From NCBI GenBank assembly GCA_902826155.1, contig CADEDU010000091.1:1-28673 (forward strand): a stretch of DNA of 28,673 nt, written 5' to 3'. Origin of the DNA: an uncultured beta proteobacterium. GTDB lineage: Bacteria > Pseudomonadota > Gammaproteobacteria > Burkholderiales > SG8-39. Below the pieces are notes generated by a model, which saw only the letters and a program-made list of their open reading frames with translations, was not told where the DNA came from and did no database searches. The translations under genes and the position numbers were made by a program. Shown in pieces: positions 1-8,237 of the stretch; the stretch's first letter is position 1, and every line of letters starts with the position of its first letter.

Positions 1-425
1 TCATCGTGCACGGACGCGCCGACAATCTGGTGCCCGTCAACCACGCCTCGCGCCCGTACTACGCGCTCAACAAACTGGTGGAAGGCAAGCACAGTAACCT
101 CCACTACTACGAGGTCACCAACGCGCAGCACTTCGAGGCGTTCATCAACCCGGCGCTGGTACCGGGCACGTTGTTCCTGGCGGGCTACGACACGCGCTAC
201 ATCCCGATGCATGTGTACGGCATCGAGGCACACAATCGCATGTATGCGCATCTCACGGCCGGTCAACGATTGCCACCGAGCCAGGTGGTGCGGACCGTAC
301 CGCGCGGCGGCATTCCGGGCGCGGCGCCGGCGATCACCCCAGCGAATGTGCCGCCGATCCGCGACAACCCGGCGGCCGCCGATCGCATCGAGTTCAGCGG
401 CCGGACGTTGACCGTTCCCGACTGA
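1..425 (+). CDS. D-(-)-3-hydroxybutyrate oligomer hydrolase, C-terminal part (5' end outside window)
   Basis: This is the last 140 or so codons of an enzyme that cleaves 3-hydroxybutyrate oligomers to monomers during mobilisation of polyhydroxybutyrate. The open frame runs in from the window edge (codon phase begins at base 3) to TGA at 423-425. The visible part begins with IVHGRADNLVPVNH, which carries the acidic residue of the alpha/beta-hydrolase triad, and continues through VTNAQHFEAF, which carries the catalytic His. It also has the PGYDTR-like and LPPSQVVRTVPRGG segments typical of the 3HBOH family (PF10605). Full-length members have about 690 residues, so roughly four fifths lies upstream. 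The GTG at base 6 is internal and not the true start. An MFS exporter follows 70 bp downstream on the same strand. The family call rests on remembered conservation of these segments. Confidence 0.88.
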   Translation, partial: IVHGRADNLVPVNHASRPYYALNKLVEGKHSNLHYYEVTNAQHFEAFINPALVPGTLFLAGYDTRYIPMHVYGIEAHNRMYAHLTAGQRLPPSQVVRTVPRGGIPGAAPAITPANVPPIRDNPAAADRIEFSGRTLTVPD

Positions 426-495
426 CGCGGGCGAACGCACCAGGCGTCGCACCGCGCATCCAACTCATTCAGCCACACCCCGATCGCCGCCGCCC

Positions 496-1686
496 GTGCT
501 AGGCCCACTGCTACGTCATCGCGATTTCGCCTGGTACATCAGCGGCAACGCGCTGTCGTGGCTCGCGCTGTGGATGCAGCGGGTGGCGATCGGTTGGCTG
601 TCCTGGGAGCTCACGCACTCGGCGCTGTGGGTGGGTCTCATCGCGATGGCGCAGTTCTCGCCGGTGGTGATTCTCGGGCCGATGTTCGGTGTGCTCGCCG
701 ACAAGCTCGAGCCACGCCGCCACGCGATCGCCGTCACCTCGGTGCAGATGGTGCTGGCGATGCTGCTGTGCCTGGTGACCGTGCTGGGCTGGATGCGCAT
801 CGAGCTGCTGTTCGTGCTGTGTCTGGCGATCGGCATCACATCCAGCGCGTACCAACCCGTGCGCTTGTCGATGGTCAACGATGTCGTGCCCAAGCACCTG
901 CTGTCGCAGGCGATCGCGTTCAACTCGGTGGTGTTCAACACCACGCGCTTCCTCGGACCGGCGCTCGGCGGCGTGGCGATCGCCTCGTTCGGCGTGGCCT
1001 CGACGTTCGGCATCAACTCCTTCGCGTATCTCGCGCTGATCTGGGCGGTGGCCACGGTGAATCTGCGTCCGCGCACCAGCCCACCCAGCCAGGCAAGCCT
1101 GCTCGCCGATCTGCGCGCGGGTCTGCGCTACGTGCGCATGCATCCGACCATCCGCAGCTTCATGGTGATCGGGCTGATCATTTCGTTCTTCGTGCGCGGT
1201 GTGCTGGAGCTGTTGCCGGTGTTCGCCGACTCGGTGTTCGGTCAGGGCGCGCAGGGGCTGGCGATGCTCAGTTCGAGCACCGGCCTGGGCGCGGTGCTGG
1301 CGGGCCTCTCGCTTTCGCGCTTCGCAGAGCCCTCGCGGCTGCCAAGCCTTGCACGGCGAAGCTCCGTAGTCTCAGGCGTCCTGCTCGCGGCGTTCGGCCT
1401 CACCAAGCTGTGGCCGCTCGGACTGCTGCTCGTCTTCACGCTCGGAATCGGCACATCGCTATGCATGGTCGGCATGCAGGTGGCGATCCAGTCGGCGGTC
1501 GAGGATCAGTTCCGCGGCCGGGTGATGAGTCTGTGGGGCATGATCGCCGCGGGCAGTCCGGCGCTCGGCGGCGCGCTGCTTGGCGCGATCGCGCAGCTTG
1601 CGGGCATCGCCGGCGTGACCGTGACGTGCGGACTGATGTGCGCGCTGCTGATCTGGGTTACGCGTCCGCGGGCGCGCGCCACGTAG
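496..1686 (+). CDS. MFS transporter, EntS/MFS_3-like exporter
   Basis: This 396-residue inner-membrane protein belongs to the major facilitator superfamily and probably works as a proton-driven exporter. It starts with a short cytoplasmic LLRHRDFAWYISGNALS segment, typical of the MFS_3/enterobactin-exporter branch. About twelve hydrophobic helices follow. The loop between helices 2 and 3 carries GVLADKLEPRR, matching the MFS G-x-x-x-D-R/K-x-G-R-R/K type signature. A second signature-like loop, FRGRVMSLWGM, lies in the C-terminal half. The start is GTG at 496 with no strong Shine-Dalgarno sequence upstream; no better start is visible. It stands alone between the oligomer hydrolase (70 bp upstream) and a convergent surface-protein gene (45 bp downstream). 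The cargo cannot be inferred. Confidence 0.85.
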   Translation: MLGPLLRHRDFAWYISGNALSWLALWMQRVAIGWLSWELTHSALWVGLIAMAQFSPVVILGPMFGVLADKLEPRRHAIAVTSVQMVLAMLLCLVTVLGWMRIELLFVLCLAIGITSSAYQPVRLSMVNDVVPKHLLSQAIAFNSVVFNTTRFLGPALGGVAIASFGVASTFGINSFAYLALIWAVATVNLRPRTSPPSQASLLADLRAGLRYVRMHPTIRSFMVIGLIISFFVRGVLELLPVFADSVFGQGAQGLAMLSSSTGLGAVLAGLSLSRFAEPSRLPSLARRSSVVSGVLLAAFGLTKLWPLGLLLVFTLGIGTSLCMVGMQVAIQSAVEDQFRGRVMSLWGMIAAGSPALGGALLGAIAQLAGIAGVTVTCGLMCALLIWVTRPRARAT

Positions 1687-1731
1687 CGCGGCACTCCTGG
1701 TCCGGGAGAACGATCCCCACGCGGTCCGGCA

Positions 1732-4206
1732 CTACTCACTCCACAGAGCCGGCCGTTCGTTCCCCGACCACACCGGGTTGTTGCCCTTGCCGGACTGGTC
1801 GGAGATATCCACCGGCGTCGGATTGAGATTCAGATACCAGACATTGGTCTTGCCCGCATCGGTGCCGAGCGGCGTGCCGATCTCGGTGAGGATGTCGGTT
1901 ACCGAGAGGGAATTGGAGTAGATCTGAATCCCGCGCAACACGCCGTTCATGATCTCGTTCGACGGATTCCATGGCGCATCGCCCCAGATCAGAGCGGGAG
2001 ATGGCGGCATCGTCTCGCCCCAATTGACCGACTCGGTCGATCGCACCACTTTCGAGGTGTCGGGCAGGTTCCAGTAGAACTCGTGATGCTTGCCGTTGCC
2101 GTCGGCCCAGACCCGCAACGCCTGCGTGTACCAGACGTCGTAGACCACGGGTTCCGGGCTGACGTAGTCACCGCCTCCCGTTGCGATCTCCCAGCGGTGC
2201 GTGGCCCCGTCGGGTGGCGACGCCGGGTAGGGATGGGCGCCGTAGTAGGTGTTCGGTGAACCGCGATCCCAGTAGAACGAGCCGTTGTTGCCCCAGAAGA
2301 ACGCGGTGTAGTAGCCGTTCTGCTGCCGCGGCTTGACCCGCCAGATGTAGGTGGCCGGATAGATCGCGAGCGGATTGTTGAACTCGAAGCGGATGGTGTT
2401 AGTCGTCGCGGCACTGCCGGGAAAATCCAATCCCATGGTCGAGCCTGCCACCGACACGATCGTGCTCACCGTCGTGGTGCCCGCAGACCCGGTACACGCA
2501 AGTGTGTAGGTGGACGACGTGTTCAACGTCGCGGTGACCTCGGTACCCGAGAGCGACTTGCTTCCCATCCATGCGCCCGATGCCATGCAACTGGTCGCGT
2601 TGGCCGTCGACCAGTTGAGCGTGGACGTGCCGCCCTTGTCGATCCGTTGCGGCGAGGCGGAGAGCGTCACGGTCGGCAACGGCGGCCGCACGGTGACTAC
2701 CGTGGACTGCGCGCTCGTTCCACCTGCTCCGGCGCAACTGAGCGAGAACGTGCTGGTTTCGACCAGCGCGCCCGACGGTGCGCTGCCGGAGGTGGGCTTC
2801 GCACCACCCCAAGCACCACTCGCGGTACAGCTCGTCGCATTGGTCGAGCTCCACGTCAGGGTGACTCCGCTCCCGGAATCGACGGTCGCAAGCGACGCGC
2901 TCAACACGATGGTCGGCGGCGGCGGAAGAACGCTGACGGCAACCGTCTGCGATGCCGAGCCTCCGGCCCCGCTGCACGCAAGCGTAAAGCTGGCGTTGCT
3001 CACCAGATTGCCGGTAGATGTCGAGCCGGAGGTCGCGCGAGCGCCCGACCAGCCGCCCGATGCGGTGCACGAAGTCGCGTTCACCGACGACCAGGTCAAG
3101 GTGGCGGACGTGCCATTCGCAATCGAAGCAGGCGACACGCTCAGCGAGACGGTCGGGGCCGGAGCAATTGCCACATTGACGGTCCGACTGATCGAACCTC
3201 CCGGCCCGGAGCAATCGAGCGTGAATGAGGTGTTCGCCTGGAGTGGGCCGATCGACTGAGTGCCGGTGACGCTCTTGGCTCCGCTCCATCCTCCGGATGC
3301 GTTGCAGCTCGTGGCATTGGTCGACGACCAGTTAAGCGTGGTGCTGCCACCAGTTGCGACGCTCGCGGATGAAGCCGTAAGCGACAACGTCGGTGCCGGA
3401 ACGATCATCACGCTCACCGATTGCGAGGCCGATCCGCCTGGACCGGCGCATGTGATCGAGAACGTGCTATTGGCGCTCACCGGCGCGGAGACCTCGGCCC
3501 CCTGCGTCGCCTTGTCGCCTCCCCAAGCGCCGCTTGCCGTGCAGGCCGCGGCATTGGTCGACGTCCAGCTCAACGTGGTGGTCGCCCCCGAGCCCAGCGA
3601 AGTCGGTGCGGCGCTCAGGCTCACTGTCGGGGCAGGAACGTTCACGCCAACCGTTACCGACTTCGAGGTCGCCCCACCAGTGCCCGTGCATGTCAGCGTA
3701 TAGGTCTTCGCCTGCGTGATCGCGGTGAACGTCTGCGACCCGCTGCGCGACTTCGAGCCCGACCAAGCACCCGATGCCGTACAGCGCGACGCGTTGCTCG
3801 AGGACCAGCTGAGGGTGGTCGAACCGCCGGCGTTCACCGTCGCGGGATCCGCGCTGATCGAGACCGTTGGCGGCGGCACGACCGTGACCGTGACGTTGCG
3901 CGTCGTCTTGCCGGACGAGCCTGTGCACTCGAGCGTGAAGGTCGTTGTGGTGACCAGCGGCACCGTCAGCTCCGAGCCGGCCAGCGGCTTCTCGCCAACC
4001 CAGCCACCTCGCGCGTTGCAGGTTGTCGCGCCCAAGGAAGTCCAGGTCAGTGTCGACTGCCCGTTGATCGGGATCGAACTCGGCGAGCGTGACAAGCTCA
4101 CCGAAGGCGCTGCCCAACTTGCGTGGGCGAACACCAATGCAGCGAGGTTGACGAGATAGCAGAGGCCCCGGATGAGAACGCGGGGAGCGCAGCGGGACGA
4201 GGGCAC
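1732..4206 (-). CDS. Secreted protein with seven Cys-paired beta-sandwich repeats and a lectin-like C-terminal domain
   Basis: I do not recognise a named family for this roughly 824-residue exported protein. It begins with a signal peptide: basic n-region, hydrophobic core LCYLVNLAALVFAHA and an A-x-A-type site at SWAA. Seven tandem repeats of 78-80 residues follow (4110 to 2446), each starting with a Pro-rich linker and P-T-V-S-L-S and holding one Cys in a CTASGAW-type motif and one in a CxGxGG-type motif. The last 237 residues lack Cys, are rich in Trp, Tyr and Asn, and resemble a concanavalin-A/LamG-type lectin domain. The frame opens at GTG 4212, but GTG 4206 has GGAG six bases upstream and is preferred. 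A role in surface binding of glycans or in adhesion is inference. The gene is transcribed away from the glutathione transferase and converges on the MFS gene. Confidence 0.8.
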   Translation of the reverse strand: MPSSRCAPRVLIRGLCYLVNLAALVFAHASWAAPSVSLSRSPSSIPINGQSTLTWTSLGATTCNARGGWVGEKPLAGSELTVPLVTTTTFTLECTGSSGKTTRNVTVTVVPPPTVSISADPATVNAGGSTTLSWSSSNASRCTASGAWSGSKSRSGSQTFTAITQAKTYTLTCTGTGGATSKSVTVGVNVPAPTVSLSAAPTSLGSGATTTLSWTSTNAAACTASGAWGGDKATQGAEVSAPVSANSTFSITCAGPGGSASQSVSVMIVPAPTLSLTASSASVATGGSTTLNWSSTNATSCNASGGWSGAKSVTGTQSIGPLQANTSFTLDCSGPGGSISRTVNVAIAPAPTVSLSVSPASIANGTSATLTWSSVNATSCTASGGWSGARATSGSTSTGNLVSNASFTLACSGAGGSASQTVAVSVLPPPPTIVLSASLATVDSGSGVTLTWSSTNATSCTASGAWGGAKPTSGSAPSGALVETSTFSLSCAGAGGTSAQSTVVTVRPPLPTVTLSASPQRIDKGGTSTLNWSTANATSCMASGAWMGSKSLSGTEVTATLNTSSTYTLACTGSAGTTTVSTIVSVAGSTMGLDFPGSAATTNTIRFEFNNPLAIYPATYIWRVKPRQQNGYYTAFFWGNNGSFYWDRGSPNTYYGAHPYPASPPDGATHRWEIATGGGDYVSPEPVVYDVWYTQALRVWADGNGKHHEFYWNLPDTSKVVRSTESVNWGETMPPSPALIWGDAPWNPSNEIMNGVLRGIQIYSNSLSVTDILTEIGTPLGTDAGKTNVWYLNLNPTPVDISDQSGKGNNPVWSGNERPALWSE
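2446..4110 (-). repeat. Seven tandem repeats of about 80 codons in the secreted protein
   Basis: Counting from the frame start at 4212, the units span residues 35-112, 113-192, 193-271, 272-350, 351-429, 430-509 and 510-589. Each unit is 78-80 codons (about 237 bp) and carries exactly two Cys about 30 residues apart (for example C65 and C96 in unit 1), consistent with one intradomain disulfide in a periplasmic or extracellular Ig-like sandwich. Units 3 to 6 are closest to each other. Unit 1 is the most diverged: CNARGGW replaces CTASGAW and SSGK replaces GPGG. Length variation between strains by recombination is plausible. Confidence 0.9.
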
Positions 4207-4341
4207 GGGCACCTCCGCTCTGAGTGGCGGAAAAAGTGCGCGATGCTAGCTACGGCGCCGACGCGAAAACGATAGGCCTCTCGGCCGGTTCTGCGACTTT
4301 ATGACGAAGACGTTGAAGCAATACGTCCGGGAGTGTCAGCG

Positions 4342-4384
4342 GAGTCGGCAAAGCTCACCAAGCTCTGTGAGGCTTCGCCGACTC
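4342..4384. other. Long near-perfect hairpin between glutathione transferase and secreted-protein genes
   Basis: The outer arms GAGTCGGC (4342-4349) and GCCGACTC (4377-4384) pair perfectly. Inside them AAG (4351-4353) pairs with CTT (4373-4375), and CTCAC (4354-4358) pairs with GTGAG (4367-4371) with a single bulged base. This leaves an 8-base loop. It lies in the 300-base gap between the transferase stop and the downstream start, more than 130 bases upstream of that start. No U-run follows on either strand, so a standard terminator is not supported. It could be an mRNA 5' structure, part of a repeat family, or chance. Confidence 0.5.
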
Positions 4385-4473
4385 AATGCCGGAGACGATC
4401 TTCCTGCGCGATCTCTGAGGTGATGTCCAGATACTCTGTCGAATCTTCGGTCTTATGCAAGTCAACAGAGAAG

Positions 4474-4496
4474 CGGCAGGTGTCACGCACCTGCCG
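4474..4496 (-). terminator. Candidate terminator hairpin downstream of the glutathione transferase
   Basis: A perfect 9-bp stem, CGGCAGGTG (4474-4482) with CACCTGCCG (4488-4496), and a 5-base loop lies 10 bases beyond the transferase stop codon. On the minus strand it is followed by CTTCTCTGTTG, only moderately T-rich. Position and stem strength fit intrinsic termination, but the weak tail leaves this uncertain. Confidence 0.5.
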
Positions 4497-4506
4497 TTCG
4501 TACCAA

Positions 4507-5115
4507 CTACTTCGCCAACCCCTCAGCCTTCAGCGCTTCGACCACCTTCGGTCGAGCTTCCATGCGCGCCTCGAACGAGGTGACGTTCGGGAATGCGGAA
4601 AGATCGAGCTCGACGCGCCGCGCCCAGCGAATCATGTTGTAGAGATAACCGTCGGCAACCGTGAAGTTCGAGCCCATCAGAAAGTTCTTCCCGGCGAGCT
4701 GCTTGTCGACGTAGCTGAAACGCAGCGCGAGTCGGTCACGGAAGATCTTCTTGCCTTCGTCTGGCATCGCCGCGTTGAAGAGCGGCGAGAAGGTCTTGTG
4801 CAGCTCGGAGCTGATGAACGTCAGCCACTCCTGCAGGCGATAGCGCTCCATCGTGCCGGCCTTCGGCGCCAGTCCGCTCTCGGGCTTCTGATCGGCGATG
4901 TACTGCACGATCACTGCGCCTTCGACGAGCAGCTCGCCGTTATCGAGTTGCAGCGCGGGGATGTAGCCCTTCGGATTGATCGCCAGATAGTCGGCGCCCG
5001 ACTCGGTCTTCTTGGCCTTGAGGTCGACCTTTTCGATCTGATGGGGAATGCCCGCTTCGCACAGCGCGATGTGCGGCGAGACCGAGCATGCGCCCGGGGC
5101 GTAGAACAGCTTCAT
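4507..5115 (-). CDS. Beta-class glutathione S-transferase
   Basis: This cytosolic enzyme of 202 residues conjugates glutathione to electrophiles or acts as a thiol-disulfide exchange enzyme. An N-terminal thioredoxin-like domain (1 to about 80) starts MKLFYAPGACS. It contains Cys10 and the cis-Pro segment GYIPAL (50-55). An all-helical domain follows with His106 in SSELHKTF and the NFTVADGYLY N-capping segment. Cys10 plus His106 is the signature of bacterial beta-class GSTs. The frame is open to 5232, but ATG 5115 is the start: it has AGGAG upstream and begins the family's canonical N-terminus. It is divergent from zwf across 334 bp and probably monocistronic, with a hairpin after the stop. 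Confidence 0.92.
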   Translation of the reverse strand: MKLFYAPGACSVSPHIALCEAGIPHQIEKVDLKAKKTESGADYLAINPKGYIPALQLDNGELLVEGAVIVQYIADQKPESGLAPKAGTMERYRLQEWLTFISSELHKTFSPLFNAAMPDEGKKIFRDRLALRFSYVDKQLAGKNFLMGSNFTVADGYLYNMIRWARRVELDLSAFPNVTSFEARMEARPKVVEALKAEGLAK

Positions 5116-5449
5116 GAATTGGCTCCTGGTTGAGTGCGAGGTCAAGGAAAGGGCCGCATGGCGGCGAACCGACCTGCGCCGGCACGGATGCGGCAGACCT
5201 CGAGCCGTGATTTTGTCACGTCTTGGGCCCAAGGGTCAGGACCGCGGCACCGACTGCTCGCGCGTGGCGAATCGTGGATTCGGTTTCGATGCGTGCAGAT
5301 TGCTCACGCGCCCTGGAGCATCAATCTGCTACCGCTCCATCCTCGTGGTCACCCGCCGATAACTCCGTACGCGCCCTCGCCCCGCTGTTCTGCCGCGCCC
5401 GCATTGGCGCACCCGTGACTTTCGGCCAGGTGCGCATCAGGAGCGCACC
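5116..5449. other. Divergent intergenic region with a 12-bp palindrome, between GST and zwf
   Basis: These 334 bases carry the 5' regions of both the transferase and zwf. I see no convincing gene in them. A perfect 12-bp palindrome, CTTGGGCCCAAG, sits at 5222-5233 near the middle and is the best operator candidate. The zwf start is preceded by CAGGAG at good spacing, and the GST start by AGGAG. No clear -35/-10 pair was identified by eye, and nothing resembling the AT-rich HexR operator known upstream of zwf in pseudomonads was seen. Confidence 0.4.
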
Positions 5450-6913
5450 ATGGCGAAGAACTCTCCCAGCGTCGGACCTCGGCACCCGCAGGTGGTGGTG
5501 CTGGTCGGCGCGACCGGCGATCTGTCACGACGCAAGCTGCTGCCGGGCTTGTTCCATCTGACGCGCGCCGGCTTTCTGCCCCATTGCCGCATCATCGGTG
5601 TATCGCTCGATGACTTGGACGCGGAACGGTTTCGCCATGTTGCTCGGGGCGCGCTCGACGAATTCTCCTCGCGCAAGCCCTCCCCCGCAGACTGGGAAGC
5701 TTTCGCCGCCATTCTCGATTACGTGCCGCTCGGCGCCGGACCATCAGCGCTGAAGGCTGCGGTCGAGCGCGCCGAACAGGTGCTCGGCTCCGACACCCAG
5801 CGCCTGCATTATCTGAGCGTACCGCCCGCGGCTGCGTTGTCGGTGGTGCGCTTGCTCGGCGAAGCCGATCTGGTAGCGAACTCACGCATCGTGATGGAGA
5901 AGCCGTTCGGCACCGATCTGGAAAGCGCGGTCTCGCTCAACGCCCGACTGCACGAGGTGTTCCGCGAAGAGCAGATCTTCCGGATCGATCATTTCCTGGG
6001 CAAGGAACCGGCGCAGAACATCCTCGCGTTCCGATTCGCCAACGGTCTGTTCGAACCGATCTGGAACCGCAACTTCATCGACCATGTGCAGATCGACGTC
6101 CCGGAGACGCTCGGGTTAGGCAAGCGCGCCGGCTTCTACGAGCAGACCGGCGCTTATCGCGACATGGTGGTGACGCACCTGTTCCAGATCCTCGCGTTCA
6201 TGGCGATGGAACCGCCCACGCACCTGGCACCCGAGCCGATCAGCGAGGAGAAGAACAAGGTGTTCCGCAGCATGCTGCCGATCCGTCCGCGCGATGTGGT
6301 GCGCGGCCAGTACGGCGGTTATCGATGCGAAGAAGGCGTCGATCCGGAATCGGACACCGAGACCTTCATCGCGCTCAAATGCTCGATCGACAACTGGCGC
6401 TGGGCCGGCGTGCCGTTCTATCTGCGAACCGGCAAACGTCTGGCCGAAGGACAACGCATCATCTCGATCGCGTTTCGCGAGCCGCCCAAGAGCATGTTTC
6501 CCGCCGATTCAGGCGTGGGCGCGCACGGCCCCGATCATCTGACGTTCGACCTTGCCGACGCATCAAAGATGTCGCTGTCGTTCTACGGCAAGCGCCCCGG
6601 GCCGGGCATGAAGCTCAACAAGCTGAGCTTGCAATTCGCGATGCACGACACCGGCATGGCCGATGACGTGCTCGAAGCGTACGAGCGCCTGATCCTCGAT
6701 GCGATGCGCGGCGATCACACGCTGTTCACGACTGCCGAGGGCATCGAGCGGCTGTGGGAAGTGTCGGTGCCGCTGCTCAACAACCCGCCGCCGGTGCGAC
6801 CTTACTCGCCCGGCTCGTGGGGGCCGAATGCGATTCACCAGCTCGTCGCGCCGCACGCGTGGCGACTTCCGTTCGAGCGCATGTGGCGCAATCCGAATAA
6901 GACGGGTAGCTGA
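5450..6913 (+). CDS. zwf: Glucose-6-phosphate 1-dehydrogenase
   Basis: Zwf oxidises glucose-6-phosphate to 6-phosphogluconolactone with NAD(P)+, the entry step of the oxidative pentose phosphate and Entner-Doudoroff routes, in the cytosol. The 487 residues match the usual length. The nucleotide-binding motif GATGDLSRRKL is at residues 20-30, the EKPFG motif at 150-154, and the catalytic RIDHFLGKE at 178-186 (His181 as general base and the substrate-binding Lys). ATG 5450 follows CAGGAG at about 7 bases. edd and eda, the next Entner-Doudoroff enzymes, lie 4 kb away on the other strand, separated by a low-GC block. No 6-phosphogluconolactonase gene (pgl) is adjacent, although zwf is often beside it. 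The identification is firm. Confidence 0.97.
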   Translation: MAKNSPSVGPRHPQVVVLVGATGDLSRRKLLPGLFHLTRAGFLPHCRIIGVSLDDLDAERFRHVARGALDEFSSRKPSPADWEAFAAILDYVPLGAGPSALKAAVERAEQVLGSDTQRLHYLSVPPAAALSVVRLLGEADLVANSRIVMEKPFGTDLESAVSLNARLHEVFREEQIFRIDHFLGKEPAQNILAFRFANGLFEPIWNRNFIDHVQIDVPETLGLGKRAGFYEQTGAYRDMVVTHLFQILAFMAMEPPTHLAPEPISEEKNKVFRSMLPIRPRDVVRGQYGGYRCEEGVDPESDTETFIALKCSIDNWRWAGVPFYLRTGKRLAEGQRIISIAFREPPKSMFPADSGVGAHGPDHLTFDLADASKMSLSFYGKRPGPGMKLNKLSLQFAMHDTGMADDVLEAYERLILDAMRGDHTLFTTAEGIERLWEVSVPLLNNPPPVRPYSPGSWGPNAIHQLVAPHAWRLPFERMWRNPNKTGS

Positions 6914-6989
6914 GGGGGGTGTGCACGCGTCTTGTGGATCTGCGGGTGCGTGGAGTAACACGTAAAGCGAGTTCTTTGCACGCACCGGG

Positions 6990-7262
6990 CTGGCGTTGCC
7001 CCGGCGCGGCGCCCACCCGCGCGAGACGAAGACGATGGTCGCCTTGGGCGACTACCCTCGGGTCTGTCAGTTCAAGCGGGGCCGCGAAAACTCGGCCCTC
7101 GCGCGCAGAAAACGAAGAGAAGTGGCGCGAAGGCCTCAAACAGTTCGCGGCCTAAAGCCCCGCTTGCTATGAAGGGGGAGGGGCCCTTTCATCCCTCCCG
7201 TGCCAGACCCTCGGCATCGCCACACGCTCGCGCGGGTGGGCACCGCCCCGGGGCAACGCTGG
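6990..7262. repeat. Structured inverted-repeat element (MITE- or BIME-like) between convergent genes
   Basis: The 493-base gap between zwf and the convergent methyltransferase holds a large nested palindrome. The outer 36-bp arms, 6990-7025 and 7227-7262, are inverted copies with 32 of 36 positions matching. Inside, 7073-7081 pairs perfectly with 7158-7166 (9 bp), 7080-7088 with 7144-7152 (9 bp), and 7094-7104 with 7125-7135 (10 of 11). Such nested symmetry in non-coding DNA suggests a miniature transposable element, a palindromic interspersed repeat, or a structured RNA. No transposase or target-site duplication was recognised. Open frames across it have no recognisable protein features. Confidence 0.6.
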
Positions 7263-7352
7263 AGGTGGCGAGTGTTGGTGAAGAGGGTTCGCCCGCGGAT
7301 GGTGCGAGCAATTCATCTACTGGTGAATTCACGGGGATAGCAGCCGCCTTTC

Positions 7353-7372
7353 CTGTCGTGGCAAGACGACAG
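7353..7372. terminator. Small hairpin downstream of the methyltransferase, possible weak terminator
   Basis: A perfect 7-bp stem, CTGTCGT (7353-7359) with ACGACAG (7366-7372), and a 6-base loop lies 35 bases beyond the methyltransferase stop, in the convergent zone with zwf. Neither strand shows a U-run after it, so intrinsic termination is only a possibility. Confidence 0.25.
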
Positions 7373-7406
7373 TCAGCCTCACATAAAGGCCATCGCGACG
7401 CCACCC

Positions 7407-8237
7407 TCACATCTTCTGAGCTACTGCGAGCACCATCGGCGCGGGAATCGCCACGCGTCCGCCAGCTTCATAGGCTCTCGCGGCCTCGGTGATCGCGCTC
7501 TCGATACGTTCGCGTTGGTCGGGGGTTTGCATTGAAAGCAGTGGCGACAAACGCGCCGTCGCTCCAACCACTCCCGGAACGACATGTTCCGCAGACGCGA
7601 AATCCCAATTCATCGCCAGCTCGGCAGTTCGAACAACCTTTAGGCCGGACTCTTTCAGGGTGCGCTCGCACTCGGCAGATTCGCCGAAACGAAATAGAGG
7701 CGGCCCAGGAGGAAGAGGGACGTCGAGTGTTCCGTGCTTCTGTATCGCTCCGAATAACAAGCGCATGAATGGGTTCCGTTCGGGAGGTAGCCAGCACGTG
7801 AATGCGTAGTGGCCGCCCGCCACGAGGACACGTTTTGCCTCGCGGATCGCCTGCTCGGGATTGGTGAAGTGAAGCAAACCAAGGCAGCATACGACTGCGT
7901 CAAATTGCCCATCATCGAACGGCAACGACTCGGCGTCACCGACATGGAAGACGCCGCCTGGACAGGTCCGTTTCGCTATCTCGATCATCGGCGCAGCGAA
8001 ATCAATACCGGTGACGGAACAGCCCCGACCCAAAGCTGAAGCGCTCAATCGCCCGGGGCCGCAAGCAATATCGAGAAGCCGAATTCCGACCCTGGCGCCC
8101 ACTGCGTCAAGCACCCTGTCGTTGACCTGTGAAGTAACACGCGCTGTCTCACCGCTGTAGTTAGCGGCGACATTCGAGTAGCCCGATCGCTCAAATTCGC
8201 GAAAGGCGGAATAGTCAGGCCCGGAGGGTTGAGTCAT
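7407..8237 (-). CDS. Class I SAM-dependent methyltransferase (Methyltransf_11/UbiE-like)
   Basis: This soluble 276-residue protein has a Rossmann-type SAM-binding fold at residues 50-160. Motif I is LLDIACGPG (54-62), the acidic end of strand 2 is TGIDF (Asp79), and motif II-III is VGDAESLPFDDGQFDAVVC followed by LHFTNPEQAIREAKRVL. This pattern is shared by small-molecule methyltransferases such as UbiE-like enzymes, and the substrate cannot be inferred. The open frame reaches 8324, but ATG 8237 starts the natural N-terminus and has AAGGGA a little upstream. It lies 171 bp downstream of the GMC oxidoreductase on the same strand. Its base composition is clearly lower in GC than the zwf or edd genes, which points to horizontal transfer of this pair. 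Confidence 0.85.
   Translation of the reverse strand: MTQPSGPDYSAFREFERSGYSNVAANYSGETARVTSQVNDRVLDAVGARVGIRLLDIACGPGRLSASALGRGCSVTGIDFAAPMIEIAKRTCPGGVFHVGDAESLPFDDGQFDAVVCCLGLLHFTNPEQAIREAKRVLVAGGHYAFTCWLPPERNPFMRLLFGAIQKHGTLDVPLPPGPPLFRFGESAECERTLKESGLKVVRTAELAMNWDFASAEHVVPGVVGATARLSPLLSMQTPDQRERIESAITEAARAYEAGGRVAIPAPMVLAVAQKM

Noticed and set aside
558..1826. 422-codon open frame on the plus strand inside the MFS gene
   Set aside because: It is a shadow frame in another phase of a clear transporter gene; its translation is Arg/Ala/Gly-rich with no domain, as expected in GC-rich DNA.
2510..3259. 249-codon plus-strand frame opposite the repeats of the secreted protein
   Set aside because: It mirrors the minus-strand repeat periodicity, so its repetitive look is inherited from the real gene.
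6990..7262. Possible CRISPR array or rho-independent terminator at the palindromic element
   Set aside because: There are no evenly spaced direct repeats and no U-run; the symmetry is inverted and nested instead.
7169..7492. 107-codon plus-strand frame after zwf
   Set aside because: It runs through the palindromic element and into the antisense of the methyltransferase, with no protein features.
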